Assembly: GCF_004959775.1 (NCBI RefSeq)
Contig: NZ_SJZG01000004.1
Span: 293,196-357,195 of the forward strand
Length of the DNA stretch: 64,000 nt
Origin: Agromyces sp. H66
GTDB lineage: Bacteria; Actinomycetota; Actinomycetes; Actinomycetales; Microbacteriaceae
Reading direction: 5' to 3'
Shown piece by piece: positions 1 through 8,424 of the stretch. How positions within the stretch are numbered: position 1 is the first letter of the stretch; every line of letters begins with the position of its first letter. Position numbers and translations under genes: made by a program. The notes beneath the pieces were generated by a model. That model did no database searches, had not been told where the DNA came from, and saw only the letters and a program-made list of their open reading frames with translations.

Positions 1-512
1 TACGCGGCCTTCGCGAGCGAACCCGTGACCGGGCCCGCCGGATCCCAGATGACGCACGAGACGACGCGGTCGCCCTGCGCCCAGCTCTCGGCGGTCGGAC
101 GGTAGGCGTAGAAGTCGAGCGTCGACGACTCGTAGGCGAGGCCCACGAACGGCTCGAACTGCTCGAAGCATCCGGTGTCGGATGCCTCGAGCACCGCGTC
201 GTCGCCGGGATACTCGCCGTCGTCGAGCGTGAAGTCGAAGTACACCTCCTCGTCGTGGGGTTCGCCGCACGGGACCACGGGCACCTCGCTCACGACCTCG
301 TCGTCGACCATGTTCATGCAGTCCCCGACGCGGATCGCGAACACGTCGGCCTGGCCCTCCTCCACGATCTCCTGCGTGGTGTCGTCGCGTTCGGGCTGGG
401 GCGCCCCGATCGGCAGCAGGTCGAGCACGGCGGCGCATCCGGTGAGAGGGAGTGCCACGGCGAGGGCCGCGGCGGCGAGGAGGGTGCGGACGAGGGGGCG
501 GCGAGCGGTCAT
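1..512 (-). CDS. Septum-formation-family lipoprotein
   Basis: A predicted membrane-anchored lipoprotein. The ATG at 512 opens a basic N-terminus (MTARRPLVR), a hydrophobic stretch and a lipobox LTGC with the lipid-modified cysteine at about residue 26. The mature part has the features of the actinobacterial Septum_form family: an early VGDCMN, a PCGEPHDEEVY motif and a later SCVIWDP, giving regularly spaced cysteines that probably form disulfides outside the membrane. The family is linked to septum formation by name only and its biochemical role is unclear. The frame is open to base 3; the last two visible bases (TA on this strand) may begin the stop codon, so the protein is probably about 170 residues and almost complete. 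No co-transcribed neighbour is visible on this side. Confidence 0.75.
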   Translation of the reverse strand, partial: MTARRPLVRTLLAAAALAVALPLTGCAAVLDLLPIGAPQPERDDTTQEIVEEGQADVFAIRVGDCMNMVDDEVVSEVPVVPCGEPHDEEVYFDFTLDDGEYPGDDAVLEASDTGCFEQFEPFVGLAYESSTLDFYAYRPTAESWAQGDRVVSCVIWDPAGPVTGSLAKAA

Positions 513-684
513 GCTGGTGCCTTTCGGGCGAGGGTGGAAGGGCGGGGGAGTCGGTCGACGTCGAGGCACGCAACAGCTCGTGCCGACACGGCGGCGCCAG
601 CCTATCGGCGGCCACCCACTCCGCGCGATGGGACGGAGTCCCCATGGACGGGGCGCGCGCCGGTGCTGCGGCGCGGCGTCTCGT

Positions 685-906
685 TCAGTGGTCGGGGTGG
701 TCCGGGTCGGCCCGGCGCCAGACGGCCAGGCGTCGCGTCCACGATCGGCGCGTCGGCTCGGCGATCACTTCCGCGTCACCCGTCGCCTGCGCTGCGCGCT
801 CGGCGGCGTCCCGCTCCTCGCGCCAGATCAGGTACGCGAGGTACGGGTCGTCCTCCGGACCCAGCGCGGGTTGCTGGTTCGGCAACCGAGTCCGTCTGCG
901 TTGCAT
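685..906 (-). CDS. Small charged hypothetical protein
   Basis: A 73-residue protein starting MQRRRTRLPNQQ, with a central acidic/aromatic part (EDDPYLAYLIWREERD) and a basic Trp-containing end (RSWTRRLAVWRRADPDH). There is no signal peptide or membrane span. A purine-rich ribosome site (GGGGGAAGAG) lies about 8 bases before the ATG, which supports translation. I do not recognise the family. It stands alone between the lipoprotein gene and the F420-type oxidoreductase gene, so the context gives no function. Short reading frames are common by chance in DNA this GC-rich; the ribosome site and sensible composition are the reasons for keeping it. Confidence 0.5.
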   Translation of the reverse strand: MQRRRTRLPNQQPALGPEDDPYLAYLIWREERDAAERAAQATGDAEVIAEPTRRSWTRRLAVWRRADPDHPDH

Positions 907-1002
907 CGCCGACTCTTCCCCCTGAGGGCCCAGCCCTCGTCCCCTGGGAGCCCCCCGCTCCCCTGGGAGAAAGATTACGCCGAACTCGCCGCGGCGCGAC
1001 CC

Positions 1003-1926
1003 CTAGCGCAGGTGCGGGAGCACCTCCGCGGCGATGAGCTCGAGGTGCTCGAGGTCTCTCAGGTCCACCAGCTGCAGGTAGACGCGCTCTGCGCCGAGCT
1101 CGCGCAGCCGGAGGAGCTTGTCGACCGCGGCATCGGGAGTTCCCGCGATGTTCACCTCGGCGAACGTGTCGACGTCGGCGCCGATGGCCTCGAGGCGTCG
1201 GAGGTAGTCGGTGTCATCGCGCGCGACGACGGTCGGCAGCGCGACCGAACGACGAAGCGTCTCCGGGTCGCGGCCGAGATCGTCGCAGGCGCGCCGCACG
1301 CCGTCGAAGGCCCGGGCGATGACCTCCTCGGAACGGAAGCCGATGTTGAACTCGGTCGCGAATCGCGCTGCGACCGCGGGCGTGCGGCGGGGCCCTGCGC
1401 CGCCGATGATCACGGGCACGCGCTCCTGCACGGGCTTCGGCAGCGCCGGGGCGGCCTCGAGCGTGTAGTGCTCGCCCGCGAAGTCGAAGGTCTCGCCGGC
1501 GGGCGTCGACCACAGGCCCGTGACGATCTCGAGCTGCTCCTCGAGGATGCCGAACCGCTTCTCGGGGAAGGGGATGCCGTAGGCCGCGTGCTCCGCGTCG
1601 AACCACCCCGTGCCGAGCCCGAGTTCGACGCGGCCGCCCGACATGGCGTCGACCTGCGCGACCTGGATCGCGAGGATCGAAGGGTGGCGGAAGGTCGCCG
1701 ACGAGACGAGCGTGCCCAACCGGATGCGCCGGGTCTCTCGTGCGAGGCCCGCGAGGGTGGTCCAGGCATCCGTCGGTCCCGGCAGCGGGTCGCCGCCGCC
1801 CATGCGCAGGAAGTGGTCGGAGCGGAACCAGCCGTCGAAGCCGAGCCGTTCGGTCGCGGCCGCCTGCCCGAGCTGGTCGTCGTAGCTCGCGCCCTGCTGC
1901 GGTTCGGTGAAGATGCAGAGCTCCAT
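1003..1926 (-). CDS. LLM-class flavin/F420-dependent oxidoreductase
   Basis: A 307-residue TIM-barrel oxidoreductase of the luciferase-like monooxygenase superfamily. Visible marks are the N-terminal beta strand MELCIFTEP, the SDHFLRMGGGDP segment after strand 2, RIRLGTLVSSATFRHP, the SGGRVELGLGTGW motif, and VPVIIGGAGPRRTPAVAARFATEFN where the cofactor phosphate usually binds. Actinobacterial members generally use coenzyme F420 rather than FMN; the sequence does not settle this, and the substrate is unknown. The ATG at 1926 is preceded by AGGAGG at good spacing. The site overlaps the end of the upstream inositol-phosphatase gene, only 5 bases away, so the two are probably co-transcribed and translationally coupled. 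Confidence 0.85.
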   Translation of the reverse strand: MELCIFTEPQQGASYDDQLGQAAATERLGFDGWFRSDHFLRMGGGDPLPGPTDAWTTLAGLARETRRIRLGTLVSSATFRHPSILAIQVAQVDAMSGGRVELGLGTGWFDAEHAAYGIPFPEKRFGILEEQLEIVTGLWSTPAGETFDFAGEHYTLEAAPALPKPVQERVPVIIGGAGPRRTPAVAARFATEFNIGFRSEEVIARAFDGVRRACDDLGRDPETLRRSVALPTVVARDDTDYLRRLEAIGADVDTFAEVNIAGTPDAAVDKLLRLRELGAERVYLQLVDLRDLEHLELIAAEVLPHLR

Positions 1927-1931
1927 GCGGC

Positions 1932-2864
1932 TCACTCCTCCTCGTCGGTGTCGGTGTCGGCGTCGCCCAGTACGGCGAGCACCGCGTCGTGCAGGTGGCC
2001 GTTCGTCGCCAGCGAGCTGTCGTGCCACGGGCCGGGATCGCCCGTGATCGACGTGAACCGGCCGCCGGCCTCCTCGACGATCGGCACCAGCGCGGCGAGG
2101 TCATAGGGCTTCACGTCGAACTCGCCCGTGATGTCGATGAGGCCCTCGGCGAGCAGCATGTACGACCACAGGTCACCGTAAGCTCGGTCGCGCCACACCC
2201 GGTCGCCGAGTGCGAGCAGGCGGTCGAGGTAGCCCGCTTGCCGCCATTGGGCGAGGCTCTGGAAGCTGAGCGAGGCATCCGCCAGCTGCTCGACGGCCGA
2301 CACGCGCAGGCGCCTGGCACCCGGGAAGCGAGCGGATGCCGCATCCGCCCGCCCTGCGTGCGTTGCCGTCTCGTCGGGGGTCTCGGTACCCTCGGCGCTC
2401 GCACCGGCCTCGGCGTCGGATTCGATCGTCCACGCGCCCATGCCGCGGGCCGCCCACCAGCGCCGGCCCATTGCGGGGGAGGAGGCGACGCCGACAACCG
2501 GCACGCCGTCGATCGCGAGCGCGATCAGGGTGCCCCAGACCGGGATGCCGCGGAGGAAGTTCGCGGTGCCGTCGATGGGGTCGATGATCCACTGCCGCGC
2601 GGAGTCGCCCTCGGTGCCGAACTCCTCGCCGAGGATGCCGTCGCCGGGGCGCGCCTCGGCGAGCCGCTCGCGGAGGGCGCGCTCGACGGCGAGATCGGCC
2701 TCGGTCACAGGGGTGCGGTCGGGCTTGGTCTGCACGTCGAGGTCGACCGCGCGGAAGCGGGCGAGCGAGACGGCGTCGGCGCGATCGGCGAGTTCGAGGG
2801 CGAGGCTGAGGTCGTCGATGAGGTCGTGAGCGGGATCCGGGTCTTCGGCAGGGGCGACGGTCAC
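1932..2864 (-). CDS. Inositol monophosphatase / histidinol-phosphatase family protein
   Basis: A Mg-dependent phosphatase of the inositol monophosphatase fold, 310 residues from the GTG at 2864. It carries the metal-binding EEFG motif, the hallmark DPIDGTANF and the distal YGDLWSYMLLAEGLIDI segment where the family has its last metal ligand and substrate contacts. In actinobacteria such proteins act on histidinol phosphate (HisN), inositol phosphate or related substrates; the sequence cannot decide between them. A low-complexity Ala/Glu/Thr insert sits near residues 160-190. The GTG was chosen because TAGGCT lies about 7 bases before it, as in a leaderless message, and because a longer frame would run into the tRNA-Lys gene. 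It probably forms a transcription unit with the downstream F420-type oxidoreductase. Confidence 0.8.
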   Translation of the reverse strand: MTVAPAEDPDPAHDLIDDLSLALELADRADAVSLARFRAVDLDVQTKPDRTPVTEADLAVERALRERLAEARPGDGILGEEFGTEGDSARQWIIDPIDGTANFLRGIPVWGTLIALAIDGVPVVGVASSPAMGRRWWAARGMGAWTIESDAEAGASAEGTETPDETATHAGRADAASARFPGARRLRVSAVEQLADASLSFQSLAQWRQAGYLDRLLALGDRVWRDRAYGDLWSYMLLAEGLIDITGEFDVKPYDLAALVPIVEEAGGRFTSITGDPGPWHDSSLATNGHLHDAVLAVLGDADTDTDEEE

Positions 2865-2901
2865 CCGACCCAGCCTAGCGAGGCGCGCCGGCCCCGCTCG
2901 A

Positions 2902-2930
2902 TTGGCGCTCGGTGCCTCTCGCCTGATAAC
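2902..2930 (+). promoter_or_regulatory. Putative tRNA-Lys promoter
   Basis: TTGGCG and GATAAC are separated by 17 bases, a good sigma-70-like match, about 40 bases before the tRNA-Lys gene and pointing at it. It also overlaps the upstream region of the leftward phosphatase gene. Confidence 0.5.
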
Positions 2931-2972
2931 GTGGTTCTTCGGTTCGGGGCTCTCCGAGACATCCCGAACCAT

Positions 2973-3045
2973 GCACCTCTAGCTCAATCGGCAGAGCAAC
3001 TGACTCTTAATCAGTGGGTTCAGGGTTCAAGTCCCTGGGGGTGCA
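2973..3045 (+). tRNA. tRNA-Lys (anticodon CTT)
   Basis: A 73-base cloverleaf. The acceptor stem pairs GCACCTC with GGGGTGC and the discriminator is A. The D arm contains AGCTCAATCGGCAGAGC, the anticodon loop CTCTTAA presents CTT, and the T arm is CAGGG-TTCAAGT-CCCTG. No CCA is encoded. It stands alone, with its own promoter upstream and a strong terminator hairpin directly downstream. Confidence 0.96.
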
Positions 3046-3050
3046 CGGCG

Positions 3051-3078
3051 GCCCCGAACCTCTCGCCAGGTTCGGGGC
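3051..3078 (+). terminator. Rho-independent terminator after tRNA-Lys
   Basis: A perfect 11-bp stem (GCCCCGAACCT / AGGTTCGGGGC) with a 6-base loop, followed by TTCTTC, starts 6 bases after the tRNA end. Confidence 0.8.
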
Positions 3079-3193
3079 TTCTTCATGCCTGCGGGCCGCC
3101 GGGGCCGGGTGATCCATCACCTCGTCACCGCTGCACGCGCACACCCTTCGAGCGAGCCTGTGTGAATGCAGGGTCATCCGGTGCGGGGCGCGA

Positions 3194-4132
3194 TCAGTCG
3201 GCGGTGACGTCGTTGCCGAGCGCGCGCAGCGCCCGCTGCGCCGACCCCCCGAGGTTCCACTCGGTCGCGAGGCGCTCGACCTCGGCGAGGTGGGCCGCGT
3301 CGAGCGGCCGGATGCGCGCGTCGAACTCGCCGAGCTCGAGGTCGCGCACGACCTCGACGACGGTGGGCGCGACCGCGAGGTAGTCGGCGGCGCCCGTGAG
3401 CTTCGAGCGCATGCGCTCGGACAGCGGCGCGGCCGGGTCGGCGGCAGCTGCCACGAGCGCGTCGAGGTCGAGGAACTGCTGCAAGAGGCTCGCCGCCGTC
3501 TTCTCGCCGATGCCGGAGACACCGGGGAGGCCGTCGGAGGTGTCGCCGCGCAGCACCGCGAAATCCGCGTACTGGGCGGGAAGCACGCCGTACTTGCCCA
3601 CGACCGTCACGTCGGTCACCACTTCGAGCCTGCTCATGCCGCGTGCCGTGTAGATGACCCGCACGTCGCGTGCGTCGTCGACGAGCTGGAAGAGGTCGCG
3701 GTCGCCCGTCACGACATCGACGGGCATGCTCGCCTGCGTCGCGAGGCTGCCGATGACGTCGTCGGCCTCGTGCTGCGGCGCACCGATGACGGTCACGTCG
3801 AGCGCCGCGAGCAGCTCGCGGATCATCGGCACCTGCGCCTCGAGCGGGTCGGGGACCTCCTCGACGTCAGGGCCGGCGGGCACGACTTCGGCGACGCGAT
3901 GCGCCTTGTAGCTCGGGATGAGCTCGACCCGCCAGTGCGGGCGCCAGTCGTCGTCCCAGCACGCCACGAGGTGCGTCGGCTCGAAGTCGGCGACGAGCCG
4001 GGCGATGATGTCGAGCAACCCACGCACGGCGTTCACCGGGGTGCCGTCGGCCCGCCTGATCGAGTCGGGCACGCCGTAGAAGGCGCGGAAGTACAAGGAG
4101 GCGGTATCGAGGAGCATCAGTCGGTCGGCCAC
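3194..4132 (-). CDS. 5'-3' exonuclease (Pol I N-terminal-like)
   Basis: A stand-alone 5'-3' exonuclease/flap nuclease of 312 residues, homologous to the N-terminal domain of DNA polymerase I. It begins RLMLLDTASLYFRAFYG with the first metal Asp, followed by CWDDDWRPHWR. The acidic cluster QHEADDVIGSLA, TGDRDLFQLVDD and the helix-hairpin-helix region RGDTSDGLPGVSGIGEKTAASLL are all intact, so it should be catalytic. Such proteins process flaps and RNA primers in replication and repair. It starts at a GTG (4132) with AGGA about 9 bases upstream; the nearby ATG at 4134 is in another frame and stops after five codons. It is monocistronic as far as can be seen. Confidence 0.9.
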   Translation of the reverse strand: MADRLMLLDTASLYFRAFYGVPDSIRRADGTPVNAVRGLLDIIARLVADFEPTHLVACWDDDWRPHWRVELIPSYKAHRVAEVVPAGPDVEEVPDPLEAQVPMIRELLAALDVTVIGAPQHEADDVIGSLATQASMPVDVVTGDRDLFQLVDDARDVRVIYTARGMSRLEVVTDVTVVGKYGVLPAQYADFAVLRGDTSDGLPGVSGIGEKTAASLLQQFLDLDALVAAAADPAAPLSERMRSKLTGAADYLAVAPTVVEVVRDLELGEFDARIRPLDAAHLAEVERLATEWNLGGSAQRALRALGNDVTAD

Positions 4133-4202
4133 ATGGCGATCCTGTCATGGACCGCCCACGCCGGGCGACGGGCTGCGCCGGCCGGGTCGGATGCCGCGGG
4201 CC

Positions 4203-4961
4203 TCAGTAGTCGGTGACCGCCGTGATCCCGCCGTCGACCACGAGCTCGTGGCCCGTGATCCCCGCCGCTCGGGTCGAGGAGAGGAACACGCACGCGTCGG
4301 CGACCTCCCGGGGCCGCACCGGGCGACCCGTCGGCGCGCGGTCGTTCCAGCGTGCGACGCCCTCGGGCCACTGCGTCTCGAGGCCGTTCCGCCAGAGGAG
4401 CCCCGGCGACACGGCGTTGACCCGGATGCCGTGCGGCGCGAGCGCCACGGCAGCGGTTCGCGTCAGCGAGCGGAGGGCCGCCTTGCTGCTGCCGTAGTGC
4501 GCCTGATCGGGCGTCGCGCGGTCGGCCGAGATCGAGGTGATGTTCACGATCGAGCCGCCACCGTGCGTTGTCATCGCACGCGCGGCGTGCTGCATGCAGA
4601 GGAACGGCGCCACCACGTTGAGCCGGTGGGTCGACATCCAGTCGTCCGCCGTGAGGTCGAGGAACGGCTTCGCGGGGTAGGCGCCGGCATTGTTGACCAG
4701 GATCGTCGCGCGGCCCGCCGCCGACTCCGCGAACATCCGCTCGAGGTCGCGCTCGTCGGTGAGGTCGCAGCGCACCGTGTCGGGTGCGACGCCGGCCTCC
4801 GCCGCGATGCGTTCGGCGAGGGCCGCGACGTCGTCCCGGGGCGAGCGGTGATGCAGCACCACGTGGGCTCCGGCCTGGGCGAAGCGCATCGCGATCTCCG
4901 CGCCGAGGCCGCCCGCGGCCCCCGTGACGAGCACGGTCCGTCCCTCGAACTCGCCGCTCAT
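4203..4961 (-). CDS. SDR-family NAD(P)-dependent oxidoreductase
   Basis: A classical short-chain dehydrogenase/reductase of 252 residues. It has the cofactor motif TGAAGGLG near residue 14, NNAG near 90, and the active-site set with the Ser in NITSIS and Tyr-x-x-x-Lys in HYGSSKAAL. The C-terminus, GHELVVDGGITAVTDY, is typical of the family. The arginine after the first glycine-rich strand (HHRSPRDD) leans towards NADP(H). The substrate is unknown. It lies 9 bases after the YecM-like gene on the same strand, and its AGGAG ribosome site overlaps that gene's TAG stop, so the two are probably made together. Confidence 0.88.
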   Translation of the reverse strand: MSGEFEGRTVLVTGAAGGLGAEIAMRFAQAGAHVVLHHRSPRDDVAALAERIAAEAGVAPDTVRCDLTDERDLERMFAESAAGRATILVNNAGAYPAKPFLDLTADDWMSTHRLNVVAPFLCMQHAARAMTTHGGGSIVNITSISADRATPDQAHYGSSKAALRSLTRTAAVALAPHGIRVNAVSPGLLWRNGLETQWPEGVARWNDRAPTGRPVRPREVADACVFLSSTRAAGITGHELVVDGGITAVTDY

Positions 4962-4970
4962 GACGCGCTC

Positions 4971-5564
4971 CTAGCAGCCGATCTCGTACGGACCGGCGTT
5001 CGCGTCGGCCGGGTGCCAGTCCGCATGCTGGAAGCCCTCGAACCGCGCACCCTCGAGCAGGCAGACGTCGCCGAGCGAGATCTCGTAGAACTTGACGTGC
5101 GTGTAATCGTCGAAGAGCCGGTAGACGGGCATGCAGACCGGACTCTGGAACTGCTGCCCCGTGAGTACGTCGCGGTGCTCCTCGATGAAGTCGCGGTGGC
5201 CGGCGCCGACGACGAAACCGAGGTGCTCGAGGCCCATGCGGTACACGCGCTGGTGGAAGGGCGGGATGAGTTCGATGAGCGGGATCGAGAGGCCCTCGCC
5301 CACCTCGATCGGCTCGGCCAGCACGATCTTCGAGATCGGCCGCCCGTTCCACACGTTCTCGAGGTTCGATGTCGCGTACGCCTCGATGGCGTCGCGGGCG
5401 AGCACGTAGTCGTGCCAGGTCGGGACCCGGATCGCGAGGTGGCTGAGCGGGTACCCGCCGGCCTCGATGCCGAGCTCGGCGCAGCGGGCGACCTGCTGCG
5501 CATGGAATGCACGGGCGGCCTCCTCGAGTCGGCCGCGCTCGGCCAGTCCGGTGCTCCACGTCAT
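4971..5564 (-). CDS. YecM-like VOC-superfamily protein
   Basis: A 197-residue protein resembling the YecM family of the vicinal oxygen chelate (glyoxalase-like) fold, which folds around a bound metal but has no established reaction. Family landmarks are LSHLAIRVPTWHDY with an early His, NGRPISKIVLAEPI, the ELIPPFHQRVYRMGLEHLGFVVG segment (Glu and His are likely metal ligands) and VKFYEISLGDVCLLEG. The ATG at 5564 was preferred to the GTG at 5573: AAGAGGAG sits 8 bases before the ATG but directly abuts the GTG. It is probably the first gene of a two-gene unit with the SDR enzyme, hinting at a shared small-molecule pathway. Confidence 0.72.
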   Translation of the reverse strand: MTWSTGLAERGRLEEAARAFHAQQVARCAELGIEAGGYPLSHLAIRVPTWHDYVLARDAIEAYATSNLENVWNGRPISKIVLAEPIEVGEGLSIPLIELIPPFHQRVYRMGLEHLGFVVGAGHRDFIEEHRDVLTGQQFQSPVCMPVYRLFDDYTHVKFYEISLGDVCLLEGARFEGFQHADWHPADANAGPYEIGC

Positions 5565-5699
5565 CGTGTCCACTCCTCTTCGGGTTCGGGGAATCCGACC
5601 TCACGATACGTCGCGCGGACCCCGTCGAGCAGGGCGACCGACATATGAGCGCGATCGCGCGTATCTGCGCAGCGCCTGCGCGATGCGGCGCATCCCGAC

Positions 5700-6281
5700 T
5701 CAGCCGCCCGCGGCGCCCGCTGCCAGCACCTTGCGGAAGACCACGAGCTCGCACCTCGTGGCGAGCAACGGCGCCAGCTCGGGGTACAGTTCGGCGAGCT
5801 CGCCGGTGCGCACCTCGCGGTAGCCGATGCGCGTGTACCAGTCTCGCAGGAACTCCTTCGACGGGTGGCTCCACGCGGTCGGTACGAGCAGCTCCAGCTG
5901 CATCCCGGAAGAACCGCGCTCGCGGGCCCAGCGCTCCGCGAACGCGACGAGGGCGCGACCGATGCCGAGCCCGCGACGGTCTGGGTCGGCGGCGAGCATC
6001 CCGAACTCCGCGAGGTCGTCATCGAGTGCCTGCACGCGCACGGCACCGACCACGCGGTCGCCCGCCCGCGCCGTCACGAGTTCACCGCGGCGGATCAGGG
6101 CCGCGACCTCTTCGGCGCTCGTGCGCCGCGCGCCGTCGACCCAGAGGCCGGACTCGGCCTGCTCGTACACGCCGTTCACGAGCTCGGCGAGGGCGCCGAC
6201 CAGCTCGTAGTCGTCGGCGGATGCCACGGGCTCGATGCCGACGTCGAGCGCGGTCGATGGCGGGTTCGGCGAGGCGGTCAC
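5700..6281 (-). CDS. GNAT-family N-acetyltransferase
   Basis: A 193-residue acetyltransferase of the GNAT fold. The acetyl-CoA pyrophosphate-binding motif is GMLAADPDRRGLGIGRAL near residues 95-112, preceded by the strand VVGAVRVQALDDDLAEF. The later WYTRIGYREVRTGEL segment is the usual motif B region. An N-terminal extension (about 25 residues, Pro/Ser-rich) precedes the fold. The acceptor cannot be predicted. It is separated from the hydrolase gene upstream by only 16 bases, so co-transcription is possible, but nothing links the two functionally. Confidence 0.82.
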   Translation of the reverse strand: MTASPNPPSTALDVGIEPVASADDYELVGALAELVNGVYEQAESGLWVDGARRTSAEEVAALIRRGELVTARAGDRVVGAVRVQALDDDLAEFGMLAADPDRRGLGIGRALVAFAERWARERGSSGMQLELLVPTAWSHPSKEFLRDWYTRIGYREVRTGELAELYPELAPLLATRCELVVFRKVLAAGAAGG

Positions 6282-6297
6282 CGTTCCATTCTGACGG

Positions 6298-7083
6298 TCA
6301 CAGCGATGCGAACAGCTCCACGCCGACGAGCCGCAGGCCCTCGTTGGCGAAGCCCGTGAAGCAGTAGAGGCCGAGCACGGCGCCCAGCACGGCCTCGCGG
6401 ATCGAGCCGGTGTCGCCCAGCAGGGGCAGGGCGACGTAGCCGTTGGGCTGCCAGAGCCGGTTGAGCACCGGCACGGGCCGGAGGAACTCGGGCGGGCGCG
6501 GCACCCACGGCCAGAAGAGGCCGGGGAGGCCGCCCGTGGTGAGGAAGTCGCCCGCGAGGTGGGCCACGAAGCCGAGGGTCACCGCGAGCGGGAACCACGC
6601 GACCTGGTCGGGGGCGACGAGCACGATGAACGCGCCCAACAGCGCGCCGAGCAGCCACGCCGCCGCCCACGAGCGCACGAAGTCGCGTGCCTTCAACCCG
6701 AAGCTGGTGAGCGCCGCAGTGCCGATGCCGGTGCCGATCGCGACCGCCCCCAACGGCTCGATCACCGGGGTCACGAGGGTGAGCGCCCACGCGCCCGCCG
6801 CGACGAGCGCGACGGCGACGGTCGAGTGGGCGCCCTGCCGGTGCCCGCCCGAGAGGAGCCCCACGGTGCCGGTGGCGAGGCGGCCGAGCACCGGCACCGA
6901 ATGCGCGATGGTCGCGCTGTGGTGGTCGGCGTCGGGCAGGAGCGCCGCGCCCGCGCAGACCGCGGTGCCCGCGAGCACGCCCACCGGGTCGAGCGGGTAG
7001 GCGCCGAGGGTGATGATCGGCATGGTGCCGGTGATCGCGATCCACGCGGCGGCGCCGCTCGTGGCATGCGTGACGCCCATCAT
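6298..7083 (-). CDS. Membrane-bound metal-dependent hydrolase (YdjM-like)
   Basis: A 261-residue integral membrane protein of the YdjM/membrane-bound hydrolase family (DUF457). The family signature is spread over the N-terminal half: THATSG at the start, LLPDADHHSATIAHS near residue 47 and LLSGGHRQGAHS near residue 77, giving the conserved His and Asp residues thought to bind a metal. A further FVAHLAGDFLTTGGLPGLFWPW follows near residue 175. Several hydrophobic helices lie between these motifs. The E. coli relative is induced by the LexA regulon; a function here is unproven. The ATG at 7083 has AGGAGG about 10 bases upstream; a second ATG follows immediately. Confidence 0.82.
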   Translation of the reverse strand: MMGVTHATSGAAAWIAITGTMPIITLGAYPLDPVGVLAGTAVCAGAALLPDADHHSATIAHSVPVLGRLATGTVGLLSGGHRQGAHSTVAVALVAAGAWALTLVTPVIEPLGAVAIGTGIGTAALTSFGLKARDFVRSWAAAWLLGALLGAFIVLVAPDQVAWFPLAVTLGFVAHLAGDFLTTGGLPGLFWPWVPRPPEFLRPVPVLNRLWQPNGYVALPLLGDTGSIREAVLGAVLGLYCFTGFANEGLRLVGVELFASL

Positions 7084-7153
7084 CCGGTGCGGTCCTCCTG
7101 GTTCGGTCGGCGGCTTGCGATCGACCAGTATGCCGGTCCCCGGCGACACCCGC

Positions 7154-7747
7154 TCAGTCGTCGAACCCCCTGGCCACCAGCGCCTCGCCCATCGCATCGG
7201 CCGTCTGCAGTGACCGCACCACGACCGGCACGGCGACGGCACGAAGCGATCCCTCGACGCCGCGCGCCCGGCGGGCGTCGAGCACCGCCCGCACGATCTC
7301 GGTCATGAGCGGCACCGCGCGGATCGTCATCGCCAGCACGATGCCCACGCGCTCGGCATCGACCCGCCGACCCAACGGGCGCAGCCCGGCGCGCACGGCG
7401 TCGAGGATGGCCGACACCCGGGTCGTGAGGGTCACGAGCGCCGCGAGCGCGACGCATGCCGTGACGCGCAGCGACATCTCCAGCGCCGTCTCCCATCCCG
7501 AGAACAGGGCGTTCAGGGGCGCTGCGATGAGGAGAATCCACAGCACGGGCACGAGCTGCGCCACTGCGTCGCGCGGCGGAATCGCCGCGACCGCGAAGCC
7601 GAGCAGCACGAGCGCGAGCGCGATCAGCAGCATCCACCACTCGGGGAGCAGGGCGATGACGACGACGGATGCCGCGAGCCCCACGAGCTTGGCACCTGCG
7701 CCGAGCCGGTGCAGCGGCGAGGTGCCGGGTCGGTACGACCCGATCAT
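7154..7747 (-). CDS. bioN: Biotin ECF transporter T component BioN
   Basis: The transmembrane coupling subunit of an energy-coupling-factor (ECF) transporter, 197 residues. It starts with the family-typical SYRPGTSPLHRLGAGAKL and has four or five hydrophobic helices. Both Ala-Arg-x coupling signatures are present: ARRARGVEG near residue 160 and ALVARGF at the extreme C-terminus, which contact the ATPase grooves. Its start overlaps the end of bioM by an ATGA junction, and the bioY-bioM-bioN order identifies the substrate as biotin. It is the last gene of the operon. Confidence 0.93.
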   Translation of the reverse strand: MIGSYRPGTSPLHRLGAGAKLVGLAASVVVIALLPEWWMLLIALALVLLGFAVAAIPPRDAVAQLVPVLWILLIAAPLNALFSGWETALEMSLRVTACVALAALVTLTTRVSAILDAVRAGLRPLGRRVDAERVGIVLAMTIRAVPLMTEIVRAVLDARRARGVEGSLRAVAVPVVVRSLQTADAMGEALVARGFDD

Positions 7748-8424
7748 CGGATGAGGCTCCGGTACGCGCCGAGCGCGTCCGCGGGCGCGCCGTCGGCGAC
7801 GATGCGGCCGCGCTCCACCACCAGCACGCGATCGAACGACTCGACCGACTCGAGCCGATGCGTGACGAGCACGAGCTGCTGGTCGAGCTCGGCGAAATGC
7901 CGTTCGACGAGCTGGGCGTTGCGGGCGTCGAGCAGCGTGGTCGGCTCGTCGGCGACGACGATCGCGGGCTCCGCGACGAGCACCGCGGCGAGGGCCAGCA
8001 GCTGCTTCTGCCCGCCCGAGAGGCGATGCGCCGGACGGTCGGCGAGTTCGGTGAGCCCGAACCGGTCGAGTGCGCGATCGACGCGCGCCGCGACATCCGC
8101 TGCATCGAGCCGAAGCCGGCGCAGCGAGAACGCGACGTCCTCGCGCACCGTGGGCATCACGATCTGGTTGTCGGGGTTCGTGAACACGAACCCGACACGG
8201 CGGCGCACCTCCCGGCCATGGCGCGCGACGTCGAGGCCGTCGACGAGCACTCGCCCGGCGGTCGGAGTCACGAGTCCGTTGATCAGCCGCGCGAGCGTGG
8301 ACTTGCCCGAGCCGTTCGCCCCGATCACGCCGATGCGTCGCTCGGTGAGCCGCAGCGAGACGTCGACGAGCACGTCATCGCCGTCGTAGCGATGCGTGAC
8401 GTGCTCGAAGACGATCTCGCTCAT
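7744..8424 (-). CDS. bioM: Biotin ECF transporter ATPase BioM
   Basis: The ABC ATPase of the biotin uptake system, 226 residues. Walker A is GANGSGKST near residue 37, the Q-loop region is FTNPDNQIVMPTV (the NPDNQ form is typical of ECF ATPases), the signature is LSGGQKQLLALA, Walker B is AIVVADEPTTLLD, and the switch His lies in LVTHRLE. It powers BioY-mediated biotin import at the cytoplasmic membrane. The ATG at 8424 overlaps the bioY stop codon (ATGA) and its own stop overlaps bioN, so the three are translationally coupled. Confidence 0.94.
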   Translation of the reverse strand: MSEIVFEHVTHRYDGDDVLVDVSLRLTERRIGVIGANGSGKSTLARLINGLVTPTAGRVLVDGLDVARHGREVRRRVGFVFTNPDNQIVMPTVREDVAFSLRRLRLDAADVAARVDRALDRFGLTELADRPAHRLSGGQKQLLALAAVLVAEPAIVVADEPTTLLDARNAQLVERHFAELDQQLVLVTHRLESVESFDRVLVVERGRIVADGAPADALGAYRSLIR

